Assembly: GCF_014654205.1 (NCBI RefSeq)
Contig: NZ_BNAW01000015.1
Location: 93,670 to 157,669 of the forward strand
DNA length: 64,000 nucleotides
Source of the DNA: Amycolatopsis bullii
Lineage (GTDB): Bacteria; Actinomycetota; Actinomycetes; Mycobacteriales; Pseudonocardiaceae
Direction of reading: 5' to 3'
Shown here: positions 9,018 to 17,145 of the stretch, piece by piece
Numbering within the stretch: the stretch's first letter is position 1
Layout: every line of letters begins with the position of its first letter
The notes under the pieces: model-generated
Database searches by the model: none
What the model was told of the DNA's origin: nothing
Seen by the model: only the letters and a program-made list of their open reading frames with translations
Program-made: the position numbers and the translations under genes

Positions 9018-11440
9018 CGGATTTTCTGCAGCACCACGCGCGTGCTCAGCCGCGGCTCGGCGTAGGAGTGCGACGCCTCCAGGACGTACTCGCCCGCGAT
9101 GTGCCGCCAGCCCTCGTTCCAGACCTCGGCCGACCTCGAGGCGATGGCGATGTCGGCCTCCACCGGCTCGCCGGGCCCGGCTTCCACGCTCGCGAACCCG
9201 GCCAGCCAGCGGTGCGGCCGGTCGCCGCGTTCGGTCGGGACGAGGTAGAGCTGGACGACCTCGCGGCCCTTGCGCTTTCCGGTGTTGCGGACCCGGACCC
9301 GGACGCGCGCGCCGCCTTCCTCGTCCGGGTAGGCGTCGATCTCTTCGTACTCCCAGGTCGTGTAGCCCTGGCCGTGGCCGAACCAGTACGCGGGTTGCCG
9401 GTCGGTACGCGCCCAAGCGCCGTAACCGATGTACACACCTTCGCGGTACTCGAGCGCGCCGTCTTCCGGCGTCACGTCGGTGACCGGCGCGTCTTCGAGC
9501 TTCGCCGGCCAGGTCATGGGCAGGCGGCCGCCGGGCTCTTCACGGCCGAAGAGGACGTCGGCGAGCGCGTCGCCGCCGGCCTGGCCGGGGAACCAGGTGA
9601 GCAGCACCGCGGCAACGTCGTCGCGCCACGGCATCTCCACCGGGGAGCCGGCGTTGACCACCACGACGGTGTTCCGGTTCGCTTCGGCGACCCGCGCGAC
9701 GAGTTCGTCCTGGCGGCCGGGCAGGGCGAGGGAAGTCCGGTCGAAGCCTTCGCTCTCGACCTCGGCGGTCGTGCCGACCACGACCACGGCGACCTCCGAC
9801 TTCGCCGCGAGGGCCACGGCTTCTTCGAGGCTCGCGTCCGGGTCGAGGACCGGACCTCGGTAACCGAGCGCGAAGGTGACCCAGGCGAAGGTGCCCCTGG
9901 CGAACTCCGCCATCTCCGAGGGGATCCAGTAGGTCAGATTGACGTCGACCGGCTCGCCCGCGGTCAGCTCGACCTCCCGCCGCTGCTCGTGGACCTGCAT
10001 GATGGAGGTGAAGATGTCGCCGCCTTCCGGCAGGTTCACGCCGTCGAAGACGGTGTGGCCGGCGACGGTGAGGCGGAGGTCGCCGGGACCGGTGATGCCG
10101 AAGGTGTGCATGCCGCTCTGCTCCGGGAGGAACGTGCCGGCGATCTCGACCGAGGCGAGCGTGCCGATGTCGAGCCCGGCCGGCAGTTCGCCGATCCAGT
10201 CGATCCTGGCCGTGCGCAACGGAAACTGCGCGAGTTCGGTGCCGTCGGCGGCGCGGGCGGTCGCGCGGAGCCGGAAATTGTCGGTGGCGGTCGGTAACGT
10301 CGTGCGCGGATCGGCACCGGGTGCGTAAACGAGCTCGGTACCAGGGGGAACGGCCGCCTTGAGGCCGTCGAGAGGGGAGACGACGTGGTCCGGAAACACG
10401 GTGGCACTGCCACCACCGAGGATCTTCGGGTCCGCGGCGAGCGCGCCGATGAGCGCGATGCTCTGCGGCTCCCGCAGGGGCAGCACGCCGGTTTCGTTGC
10501 GGAGCAACACGAACGACCGGTGCGCGACCTCGCGCGCGATCGCTTCTCCGTCCACATCGGATACTCCTGGCACGGGGTCGCCGCCGAGCGCGCCGGTCCG
10601 GTGGGCGAGCAGGAGCACGCGGCGCACCATGGCGTCGACGACGCCTTCGTCGACTTCGCCACCGCGAACCGCTTCGGCGAGCCGGGCGCCGAACACCGTG
10701 CGCGGGCCGGGCATGGCCACGTCGAGGCCGCCGTTGGCGGAGGCGACGGTGTCGCGCGCGGCCAGCCAGTCGGAGACGACGAAGCCGTCGAAGCCCCATT
10801 CGCCGCGCAGCACGCCGTTGACCAGTTCGGCGTGCTGGGTCATCGTGACGCCGTTGACGCTGTTGTAGGCGGCCATGATCCCCCACGGCTTCGCGCGCCG
10901 GACGATGAGTTCGAAGGGCGCGAGGTAGAGCTCGCGCAGGGCGCGCTCGCCGACACGCACGTCGACGGTGAAGCGTTCGGTCTCGAAGTCGTTGGCGACG
11001 AAGTGCTTGACCGTGACGGCGACCCCGCCGTCCTGCACGCCGGTGACGTAGCCGGCGCCGATCATCCCGGTGAGGAGCGGATCTTCGGAGTAGCACTCGA
11101 AGTGCCGGCCACCCAGCGGCGAGCGGTGGAGGTTGACCGTCGGGGCGAGCAGCACGTGCACGCCCTTGCGCCGGGCCTCCTGCGCGAGCAGGCGGCCGGT
11201 CTCGACCGCCAGGCGCGGGTCCCAGCTCGCGGCGAGCGCCGTCGGGCTGGGCAGGGTCACCGAGGGGTCGTCCGGGCTCCAGCGCGTCCCGCGGACGCCG
11301 ACCGGGCCGTCGGAGAGCACCAGCGACGCGAGCCCGATCCGCGGCAGCGCGGGAAGGGACCAGACGTCCTGGCCGGCGAGCAGGCTCGCTTTGGCGTCCA
11401 GGTCGAGTTCGGCCAGCAGCGCGTCGACGTCGAAGCTCAT
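9014..11440 (-). CDS. glycoside hydrolase family 3 beta-glucosidase with PA14 insert
   Basis: An 808-aa GH3 enzyme that releases beta-linked sugars with retention. Visible: the N-terminal barrel with KHFVANDFETERF and the nucleophile motif GFDGFVVSDW (Asp about 224), the second alpha/beta sandwich domain with the acid/base region, a PA14-like module of roughly 130 residues inserted around 400-540, and a C-terminal fibronectin-III-like domain (YGHGxGYTTWEYEE, then beta strands). No signal peptide, so it probably acts on imported oligosaccharides. I prefer the ATG at 11440, which has GGAGG 6 nt upstream, over the ATG two codons earlier. Divergent from a TetR regulator. Confidence 0.92.
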   Translation of the reverse strand: MSFDVDALLAELDLDAKASLLAGQDVWSLPALPRIGLASLVLSDGPVGVRGTRWSPDDPSVTLPSPTALAASWDPRLAVETGRLLAQEARRKGVHVLLAPTVNLHRSPLGGRHFECYSEDPLLTGMIGAGYVTGVQDGGVAVTVKHFVANDFETERFTVDVRVGERALRELYLAPFELIVRRAKPWGIMAAYNSVNGVTMTQHAELVNGVLRGEWGFDGFVVSDWLAARDTVASANGGLDVAMPGPRTVFGARLAEAVRGGEVDEGVVDAMVRRVLLLAHRTGALGGDPVPGVSDVDGEAIAREVAHRSFVLLRNETGVLPLREPQSIALIGALAADPKILGGGSATVFPDHVVSPLDGLKAAVPPGTELVYAPGADPRTTLPTATDNFRLRATARAADGTELAQFPLRTARIDWIGELPAGLDIGTLASVEIAGTFLPEQSGMHTFGITGPGDLRLTVAGHTVFDGVNLPEGGDIFTSIMQVHEQRREVELTAGEPVDVNLTYWIPSEMAEFARGTFAWVTFALGYRGPVLDPDASLEEAVALAAKSEVAVVVVGTTAEVESEGFDRTSLALPGRQDELVARVAEANRNTVVVVNAGSPVEMPWRDDVAAVLLTWFPGQAGGDALADVLFGREEPGGRLPMTWPAKLEDAPVTDVTPEDGALEYREGVYIGYGAWARTDRQPAYWFGHGQGYTTWEYEEIDAYPDEEGGARVRVRVRNTGKRKGREVVQLYLVPTERGDRPHRWLAGFASVEAGPGEPVEADIAIASRSAEVWNEGWRHIAGEYVLEASHSYAEPRLSTRVVLQKIR

Positions 11441-11479
11441 GCGCATCCTCCGCGATCGGTCCTGCCGTCACCCTACCTG

Positions 11480-11522
11480 GCAGCGAGTAGCGAACGTTAT
11501 GCTTCCGTGACGCTCACTGCCG
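11480..11522. promoter_or_regulatory. inverted repeat between GH3 and TetR genes
   Basis: GGCAGCGAG (11480-11488) and CTCACTGCC (11514-11522) are 9-bp inverted arms with one mismatch. They flank an inner GCGAACGTTATGC with an AACGTT palindrome. The spacing and location between divergent genes suit a TetR operator controlling both. No convincing promoter hexamers were identified. Confidence 0.4.
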
Positions 11523-11535
11523 TAGGCTCGGGATC

Positions 11536-12117
11536 ATGACCCGGGCCAGGGGCGCCGACCGCCGAGCCAGCATCGTCCGAGCGGCGTTCGAGGTGATCGC
11601 CGAGCGCGGCTACCGCGGCACGTCGCTGGCCGCGGTGGCCGAACGCGTGGGCCTGACGCAGCAGGGGCTGATGCACTACTTCCCCACCAAGGAAGACCTG
11701 CTGACGGCGGTGCTGGAGACCCGCGACGAGTGGGACCTGCTGCACTTCGGGCACGCCACGGCGGCCGATCCGTCCGCGATGACGGTGAACCAGCTGGCGG
11801 ACCTGGTCGACTACAACGCCACCCGCCCGGGCATCGTCCAGACGTACACGGTGCTTTCGGCGGACAGCGTCACGGAGGACCACCCGGCCCGGAAGTACTT
11901 CCAGGACCGCTACGCCCGGGTCCGGGCCGGCATGACCCGGATGCTCGAGCGCCACCGCGACGAGCTGCCCCCGGGAACGACGCCGGAACAGCTGGCGCCC
12001 TTGGCCATCGCGATCCTGGACGGCCTCCAGCTGCAGTGGCTCCTGGACCCCGATGAAGTCGACATGTCGGCCGGGTTCCGCACGTTCCTGACCCTGCTGG
12101 GGGTGAAGCCGGACTGA
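11536..12117 (+). CDS. TetR-family transcriptional regulator
   Basis: A 193-aa TetR repressor. The N-terminal helix-turn-helix is clear: RRASIVRAAFEVIAERGYRG, TSLAAVAERVGLTQQGLMHY and FPTKEDLL. The helical C-terminal ligand domain is of the type seen in sugar-enzyme-associated regulators. Divergent from the GH3 beta-glucosidase, so it most likely controls that gene in response to a sugar (inference). The stop is 1 bp from the end of the convergent flavin-type oxidoreductase gene. Confidence 0.9.
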   Translation: MTRARGADRRASIVRAAFEVIAERGYRGTSLAAVAERVGLTQQGLMHYFPTKEDLLTAVLETRDEWDLLHFGHATAADPSAMTVNQLADLVDYNATRPGIVQTYTVLSADSVTEDHPARKYFQDRYARVRAGMTRMLERHRDELPPGTTPEQLAPLAIAILDGLQLQWLLDPDEVDMSAGFRTFLTLLGVKPD

Positions 12118-12118
12118 A

Positions 12119-12502
12119 TCAGCCCATCCCCACGCTCTGCCGCTCCACCTCGATGAGCGCCACGACCCGCTCCCGCTCCCGCGAGTACGGGCCGCCGATG
12201 TACTTCGTCGCGATCCGGTCCACGATCTCCCAGGCGGCGTCACCCTCGATCCACTCGGCCACCCGGCCGCGGATCATCACCGGCTCGAACGGGTTGTCCA
12301 GCGGCGTCAGGGAAAGCGCCACACGCGGGTCGCGGCGCAGGTTGCGGGCCTTGCGCGAGTCCGGGCCGGTCAGGATGGCGATGCGGTCGCCCTCCGGGTC
12401 GACCCAGACCGGAACGGCGTGGGGCGCGCCGTCCGGCAGGACGGTGGCGAGGTGGCCGAGGACGGCGGTGGCGAGGATGCGGCGGACGTCGGCGTCGAGC
12501 AT
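12119..12502 (-). CDS. PPOX-class (pyridoxamine oxidase-like) flavin/F420-binding protein
   Basis: A 127-aa split-barrel protein of the pyridoxamine-5'-phosphate-oxidase-like superfamily. Typical features are LGHLATVLPDGAPHAVPVWV, then SRKARNLRRDPRVALSLTPLDNP and GRVAEWIEGDAAWEIVDRIATKYIG. The pattern is that of actinobacterial F420-dependent members, but cofactor choice cannot be settled by eye. ATG with AAGGAG upstream. It is 26 bp downstream of the DHFR-like gene and is probably in the same operon, so both would be under the divergent HxlR regulator. Confidence 0.85.
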   Translation of the reverse strand: MLDADVRRILATAVLGHLATVLPDGAPHAVPVWVDPEGDRIAILTGPDSRKARNLRRDPRVALSLTPLDNPFEPVMIRGRVAEWIEGDAAWEIVDRIATKYIGGPYSRERERVVALIEVERQSVGMG

Positions 12503-12528
12503 GGTCGGCTCCTTGTGGGGGTAAGGGT

Positions 12529-13116
12529 TCAGGCGACGGAGTAGTGGAGGTGGGTGACACCGGGCGCGGCCACGGCCTCGACCAGGTTCAGCCGCACGTG
12601 CGAGGGCAGTTCCCGGAAGAACGGCCGGCCACCGCCGAGCAGCACCGGGACCTGGTGGAGCACGATCTCATCGACCAGGCCGGCCTGCAACGCCGAAGCG
12701 AGGACACCGCCGCCCATGAGGCCGACGTCCTTGCCGCCGGCCGCCTCGCGGGCCGCCGCGATCGCGTCTTCGACGGTGCCGAACAGGGTCTGCCGGTCGG
12801 TCAGCTCCGGCGCGGGCCGGTGGCTGACCAGGAACACCGGGGCGTCCGGGTGCGGGCTGCCGCCGCCGAAGTGTTCCGAGTCCTCGTAGGTGTTGCGGCC
12901 CGCCACGATCGCGCCCACCCGGCCGGCGAGCGAGTCGAAGACGCGGGCGCTCGGTTCGCTGAGCCGGAAGAAGTCGAAGACCCGGCTGCGGGTGTCCCCG
13001 TCGGAGTACCAGTCGAAGAGCGTCCCGCCGTCGCCGAGCCCCTGACCCGGGCGAGCGCCCCGGCCGGTGATGTAGCCGTCGACCGAGACGGCGTGGGCGC
13101 TGAAGACCTTGCTCAT
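12529..13116 (-). CDS. dihydrofolate-reductase-fold (RibD C-terminal-like) protein
   Basis: A 195-aa DHFR/RibD-like reductase-fold protein (SVDGYITG at the N-terminus, IVAGRNTYEDSEHFGG, VGLMGGGVLASALQAGLVDEIVLHQVPVLLGGGRPFF). These NADPH-type folds are common in actinomycetes and mostly lack an assigned substrate. It is not the folate-cycle enzyme. First gene of a two-gene operon divergent from an HxlR regulator. A second, shorter paralogue lies at 36476-37051. Confidence 0.85.
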   Translation of the reverse strand: MSKVFSAHAVSVDGYITGRGARPGQGLGDGGTLFDWYSDGDTRSRVFDFFRLSEPSARVFDSLAGRVGAIVAGRNTYEDSEHFGGGSPHPDAPVFLVSHRPAPELTDRQTLFGTVEDAIAAAREAAGGKDVGLMGGGVLASALQAGLVDEIVLHQVPVLLGGGRPFFRELPSHVRLNLVEAVAAPGVTHLHYSVA

Positions 13117-13132
13117 CGTGGCATTCCCTTCT

Positions 13133-13200
13133 GGGTTCCTTCAGGAGACTCCAGAACGGTAGCAGCTTGAGTTCCTTGAGGGAACCCCAAGTGCTAACCT
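13133..13200. promoter_or_regulatory. HxlR operators and leaderless promoter
   Basis: TTGAGTTCC (13167-13175) and GGAACCCCAA (13181-13190) form an inverted repeat with a 5-nt spacer. A second related site, GGGTTCC...CCAGAAC (13133-13157), lies nearer the DHFR-like gene. TAACCT (13195-13200) ends 6 nt before the HxlR ATG, fitting a leaderless mRNA. Together they suggest that one HxlR protein controls both directions. Confidence 0.5.
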
Positions 13201-13206
13201 GGCTCC

Positions 13207-13662
13207 ATGCAGCGCACGAACTTCAGCGAACTGGCCCCGTGCTCGATCGCGCGCACGCTCGACGTCATCGGCGAACCCTGGTCACCGCTGATCCTGCGGG
13301 ACGTGTGGGTCGGCCTCAGCCGGTTCGAGCAGCTCCAGGCGGACCTCGGCATCTCGCGCAAGGTGCTCACCGAGCGGCTGAACCACCTGGTCGGCTCCGG
13401 CGTCCTCGAGCGACGCCCGTACGACCGCAGGCCGCGCTACGAGTACGTCCTGACCGAGAAGGGCACCGAGCTGGTCGACATGCTGATGGCGATGACCCGC
13501 TGGGGCGACAAGTGGCTGGCGGGCGAAGCCGGCCCGCCGGTGCTCTACCGCCACCACGCGTGCGGCGAAATCAGCAGCGTCGACCCGCGCTGCGCCCACT
13601 GCGGCGAGCCGATGCACGCCAACGACGTCGAAGTGCTGGCCGGCCCCGGCGCGGCCCGCTGA
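13207..13662 (+). CDS. HxlR-family regulator with C-terminal zinc-ribbon-like tail
   Basis: A 151-aa winged-helix regulator of the HxlR type. The N-terminus has the family cysteine and signature (CSIARTLDVIGEPWSPLILRDVWVG), then the recognition helix ISRKVLTERLNHLVGSGVLERRPY and a wing. After about residue 110 it carries a short cysteine-rich extension, CGEISSVDPRCAHCGEPM, which looks like a zinc ribbon. HxlR proteins often sense electrophiles or quinones through the N-terminal Cys. Divergent from the two oxidoreductase-like genes, which are its likely targets. Confidence 0.9.
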   Translation: MQRTNFSELAPCSIARTLDVIGEPWSPLILRDVWVGLSRFEQLQADLGISRKVLTERLNHLVGSGVLERRPYDRRPRYEYVLTEKGTELVDMLMAMTRWGDKWLAGEAGPPVLYRHHACGEISSVDPRCAHCGEPMHANDVEVLAGPGAAR

Positions 13663-13669
13663 CCGCCGC

Positions 13670-14116
13670 TCACCGGAGGCGCGGCTGCGCCACCACCCCG
13701 CGCAGCCGCTGCAGGGTGCGCAGTGTCGTCTCCAGGTCCTCCTGCGGCACCTGCGCCGCCACGTCCTCGGCCCACGCGACCTGCGCGTCCCCCAGCTGCC
13801 GCAGCGCCGCGCGCGCCCGGCGCGTCAACGACAACACCGGCGCCCGCGCATCGGCCGGGTTCGGCGAGCGGTCCAGCATCCCGTTGCGCAGCAAGCGGTT
13901 CACCGTCTCCTGCACGCTCTGCCGGCGCAACCCGCGGCGGCGCGCCACCTCGGCGGCGGTGGCCGGGCCGTCCTCGAGGAAGCCGAGGACCTGCCACTGC
14001 GCCGCGGTGAGCCCGACCGGCTCGGTCAGCGCGTCGCCCGCGGCGAGGAAACCGCCGTTGCAGGCGAAGACGGCGTCGATCACGCGGGTGAACGTTTCGG
14101 CTCGAGGCGACCGCAT
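13670..14116 (-). CDS. MarR-family transcriptional regulator
   Basis: A 148-aa winged-helix protein: TAAQWQVLGFLEDGPATAAEVARRRGLRRQSVQETVNRLLRNGMLDRSPNPADARAPVLSLTRRARA contains both the helix-turn-helix and the wing. The ATG start (MRSPRAETF) was chosen because sequence upstream encodes nothing regulator-like and overlaps the operator. Divergent from the DUF1579-like gene, with a near-perfect palindrome between them, so it probably represses that gene and itself. Confidence 0.87.
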   Translation of the reverse strand: MRSPRAETFTRVIDAVFACNGGFLAAGDALTEPVGLTAAQWQVLGFLEDGPATAAEVARRRGLRRQSVQETVNRLLRNGMLDRSPNPADARAPVLSLTRRARAALRQLGDAQVAWAEDVAAQVPQEDLETTLRTLQRLRGVVAQPRLR

Positions 14117-14134
14117 GCGTGCTAGTCTCGCACA

Positions 14135-14152
14135 TCGACAGGCACCTGTCGA
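14135..14152. promoter_or_regulatory. palindromic MarR operator
   Basis: TCGACAGG-CA-CCTGTCGA is a perfect 18-bp palindrome centred between the divergent MarR and DUF1579-like genes. TAGTCT 8 bp upstream resembles a -10 box for the rightward gene, so binding here would block transcription. Confidence 0.6.
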
Positions 14153-14165
14153 AATGGAGACGACC

Positions 14166-14633
14166 ATGGACATGCCCCGCCTCGGCCCCGCGCACGAAGC
14201 GCTGAAGGCGTTCGTCGGCGAGTGGACCGGCACCGAAGAACTCGCCGCCTCGCCGTGGGCGCCGGCCGCGACCGCGTCGGCCGAGTGCGAATATCTTCTG
14301 GCCCTCAACGGTTTCGCGGTCGTCCAGCACTACCGGCAGCGCCGCGAGGACGGGTCGGAGTTCCTCGGCCACAACGTCTTCACCGCCGATCCGGCCACCG
14401 GCGAGACGCTCTGGTACGGCTTCGACAGTTACGGTTTCCCGCCCGAATCCCCCGCCCGCGGCGGATGGACCGGCGCGACGCTCACCCTGGAGAAGCAGAC
14501 CGCGCGCGGCGTGGCCCGGCATCGGCTCACCCCCGAAGGCGGGACGCTGACGCACGAGATCGACGTCCGGATGGGTGAAAACCCGGCGTACAGCCCGTTT
14601 TTGCGGGCGCGGTACACCCGGAAGGGCCAGTAG
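14166..14633 (+). CDS. DUF1579-like calycin-type protein
   Basis: A 155-aa protein with the pattern of the DUF1579 family (HEALKAFVGEWTGTEE, then alternating strands ECEYLLALNGFAVVQHY, GHNVFTADPATGETLWYGFDS, and a C-terminal FLRARYTRKG). These small beta-barrel proteins have no assigned reaction. ATG at 14166 has GGAG 6 nt upstream; an ATG four codons earlier lacks this. Controlled by the divergent MarR protein on the evidence of the palindrome. Confidence 0.75.
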   Translation: MDMPRLGPAHEALKAFVGEWTGTEELAASPWAPAATASAECEYLLALNGFAVVQHYRQRREDGSEFLGHNVFTADPATGETLWYGFDSYGFPPESPARGGWTGATLTLEKQTARGVARHRLTPEGGTLTHEIDVRMGENPAYSPFLRARYTRKGQ

Positions 14634-14673
14634 CGGGCCAGAAACTGTCGGACCCCCGGAGTACAGATGGGGT

Positions 14674-16587
14674 GTGACCGGAATCGCCGACCCGCCCCCG
14701 CTGATCGGGGTGGAGAACGTCAAGATGCCCGAGTGGGCCCGCGTCGACGAACGCGTGGCCGCGGCGGGCTTCGGCCAGGCCGTGCGCGCGCTGCCCACCG
14801 CGATCTCGGTCGTGCTGCGGCTGGCGTGGCGGACGTCGCCGCGGCTGACCGTGCTGGCCGCCGTCGTGCACGTCGTTTCGGGCTGCGTCACGGCGTTCGG
14901 GCTGCTCGCCACGGCGAACGTCTTCACCGCGCTGCTCCAGCAGGGCCCCACGCCGGAGCGGGTGCTGCAGTCGTTGCCGGCGATCGCGGTGGTCACCGGG
15001 TCGTACGCGGCGCGCGCGGTGCTGGACGCGGCCGTCGCCGCCGTCGAGGGTGCGCTGCGGCCGCGGGTCACCGCGGCGGCGGACGACGCGGTGACGGCCG
15101 CGGTCGTGCGCGTCGGGCTGATCGCGTTCGAGGACGCGGACTTCCGGGAGCTCGCCCGGCAGGGCGCGCGGTTCGGGGTGCGGGCCATCGAAACGAGCCT
15201 GCGGCGGCTGGCCGACCTGACGTCGTCGGCGATCTCGCTGGCGGCGGCGATGATCACGGCCGGGCTGCTCAACCCGTGGCTGGCCCCGGTGCTGCTGCTC
15301 GCCGCGGCGGCCGACGGCTGGGCCGCCGCGCGCGTCGCGAAGCTGAACTACCGGCACTTCGTCGACACCGTCGGGCGCAACATCCGCAAGTCGGTCGTCG
15401 AAGAGGTCGCCACCTGGCGCTCGATGGCCCTCGAACGGCACGCGCTGACGCTGCAGGAGCCGTTGCTCGGCGAGTACCGGCGCATCTCGCGCAGCCTCTC
15501 GCGCGAAGAAGTCCGGCTGGCGCACCGGAGCAACCTGGTGCGCACCACCGGGCGGGCGGCAGCCGGCCTCGGCACGGCCGTCGCGTACCTCGTGCTCGGC
15601 TGGCTGCTCTACACGGGCGCGATGGAACTGGCTTTGGCCGGCACGGCGGTGCTGGCGATGCGCACGGCGTCCACGGCGCTGTCCAACACCATGCGCGCGG
15701 TCAACTCGCTGTACGAGGACTCGTTCTACATCGGGTTCTACAACCAGCTGCTCGCGGAGTCCCGGAAGCGGCAACCGCCGCCGACTTCGGTGGCAGCGCC
15801 CGCCGACCCGGCCGAGATCCGGCTGGACGGCGTCACGTTCACCTACCCGGGCCGCGACAGCCCGGCGCTGCGGGACATCTCGGTGACGATCCGGCGCGGC
15901 GAGGTGGTCGCGCTGGTCGGCGAGAACGGGTCGGGCAAGACCACCCTCGGCAAGCTGCTCACCGGGCTCTACCCGCCGGACGAGGGCACGGTCCACTGGG
16001 ACGACGTCGACCTCGCGCGCGCCGACCCGGCATCGGTGCACGCGAACATCGCGGTGATCGCCCAGGAACCGGCGGAGTGGCCGATGACGGCGGCGAACAA
16101 CATCACGGTAGGCCGCCTCGGCCGTCCGGACCCGGAGAAGCAGGCGTGGCGCGAAGCGGTCGACTACTCGGGCGCGGACGAGGTGATCGCCTCCCTGCCC
16201 GCCGGCGAAGACACGGTCCTGTCGAAGAAGTTCGACGAAGGCCACGACCTGTCGGGCGGCCAGTGGCAGCGCATGGGCATCGCCCGCGGCATCTACCGCG
16301 ACGCCTCGGTCCTGGTCGCCGACGAACCGACGGCGGCGCTGGACGCCCGCGCCGAAGCCCGCGTGTTCGCCGGGCTGCAGCACGCAAGCCGCTCGGGCCG
16401 CGGCCGCCGCACCACGGTCCTGGTCACCCACCGGCTGGCCAACATCCGCTCGGCAGACAGGATCCTGGTGCTGGAGAAGGGAAGGCTGATCGAGCAAGGA
16501 ACCCACGACGACCTCATCCGAGCGGGCGGCGTCTACCACGAGCTGTACGAGATCCAGGCCCGCGCCTACCGCCCCACCCCACCCTGA
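14674..16587 (+). CDS. ABC transporter, fused permease-ATPase (exporter type)
   Basis: A 637-aa half transporter. The N-terminal 330 residues hold the helices of an exporter-type membrane domain, and the C-terminal part is the ATPase: Walker A GENGSGKT (416-423), signature LSGGQ (526-530), Walker B SVLVADEPT (catalytic Glu 551) and the switch VLVTHR. Presumably works as a homodimer, as no partner is adjacent. The substrate is unknown; an efflux role for a lipid, peptide or drug is likely from the architecture. The GTG start was chosen over open sequence upstream because TACAGA 6 nt before it fits a leaderless promoter. Confidence 0.88.
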   Translation: MTGIADPPPLIGVENVKMPEWARVDERVAAAGFGQAVRALPTAISVVLRLAWRTSPRLTVLAAVVHVVSGCVTAFGLLATANVFTALLQQGPTPERVLQSLPAIAVVTGSYAARAVLDAAVAAVEGALRPRVTAAADDAVTAAVVRVGLIAFEDADFRELARQGARFGVRAIETSLRRLADLTSSAISLAAAMITAGLLNPWLAPVLLLAAAADGWAAARVAKLNYRHFVDTVGRNIRKSVVEEVATWRSMALERHALTLQEPLLGEYRRISRSLSREEVRLAHRSNLVRTTGRAAAGLGTAVAYLVLGWLLYTGAMELALAGTAVLAMRTASTALSNTMRAVNSLYEDSFYIGFYNQLLAESRKRQPPPTSVAAPADPAEIRLDGVTFTYPGRDSPALRDISVTIRRGEVVALVGENGSGKTTLGKLLTGLYPPDEGTVHWDDVDLARADPASVHANIAVIAQEPAEWPMTAANNITVGRLGRPDPEKQAWREAVDYSGADEVIASLPAGEDTVLSKKFDEGHDLSGGQWQRMGIARGIYRDASVLVADEPTAALDARAEARVFAGLQHASRSGRGRRTTVLVTHRLANIRSADRILVLEKGRLIEQGTHDDLIRAGGVYHELYEIQARAYRPTPP

Positions 16588-16591
16588 CCCA

Positions 16592-16621
16592 CCCCGCACC
16601 GGGGCAGGCCCCGGTGCGGGG
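16592..16621. terminator. hairpin terminator after the ABC transporter
   Basis: CCCCGCACCGGGGC and its exact reverse complement are separated by only 2 nt, making a very stable 14-bp stem 4 bp after the stop codon. There is no U-tract. Confidence 0.75.
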
Positions 16622-16702
16622 CCCCGGAGGTGGAGCCTAGGCCCGAGGGGGGCCCGGGGCCCGAGGGCGAAGCCCGAGCAGGGCCGGGGGCGGTTGCCCG
16701 CC

Positions 16703-17145
16703 GCACCCAAAGGGTCAGTTCACGTACCCAGCCGGTCGATTCGCGTACCCAGAGGGTCGGGTTGCGTACCCAGCCGGTCGGGTTGCGTACCCAGAGGGTC
16801 GGCTGGGTGTCCGGTCGGTCGGCTCGCCGACCCGACCCTCCAGGCACACGAGCCGACCCTCCAGGTACGTAGGCCGACCCTCCGGGTACGCCAGCCGACC
16901 CTCCAAGCACGCCAGCCGACCCTCCAGGTACGTGGGCCGACCCTTCGGGTACGCGAGTTCGCCGGCCCGGTATGCCCCACCGCAGCGATTGGCGGCGGAA
17001 CTTGCGTGCCCGGAGGCCGAACTCGCGTGATTAGGGGCGGAATTCGCGTGATCGGGGAGGCATCTCGCGTGATTGGAGGGGCATCTCGCGTGATCCGGGA
17101 GGCATCTCGCGTGATTGAGGGGGCAACACGTGATTGAGGGGTTAG
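16703..17145. repeat. three 21-bp tandem-repeat arrays, two in mutual inversion
   Basis: This intergenic block holds three arrays with a strict 21-bp period. Array A starts its units at 16703, 16724, 16745, 16766, 16787 and 16808; a typical core is GTACCCAGAGGGTCGG. Array B has the core CCGACCCTCC at 16832, 16853, 16874, 16895, 16916 and 16937; it is the reverse complement of A, so A and B can fold on each other. Array C has GCGTG at 17004, 17025, 17046, 17067, 17088 and 17109 with GGAGGG-type cores in the direction of A, then a shortened unit. A 21-bp unit equals seven codons, so open frames with heptad repeats appear on both strands, but none has a good ribosome site. Function unknown. Confidence 0.85.

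Noticed and set aside
16694..17137. Heptad-repeat protein genes on either strand
   Set aside because: The open frames exist because the period is a multiple of three and the DNA is GC-rich. No ribosome site or plausible start precedes them.
16703..17145. CRISPR array
   Set aside because: Units are only 21 bp with no spacers between them, and no cas genes are near. It is a simple tandem repeat.
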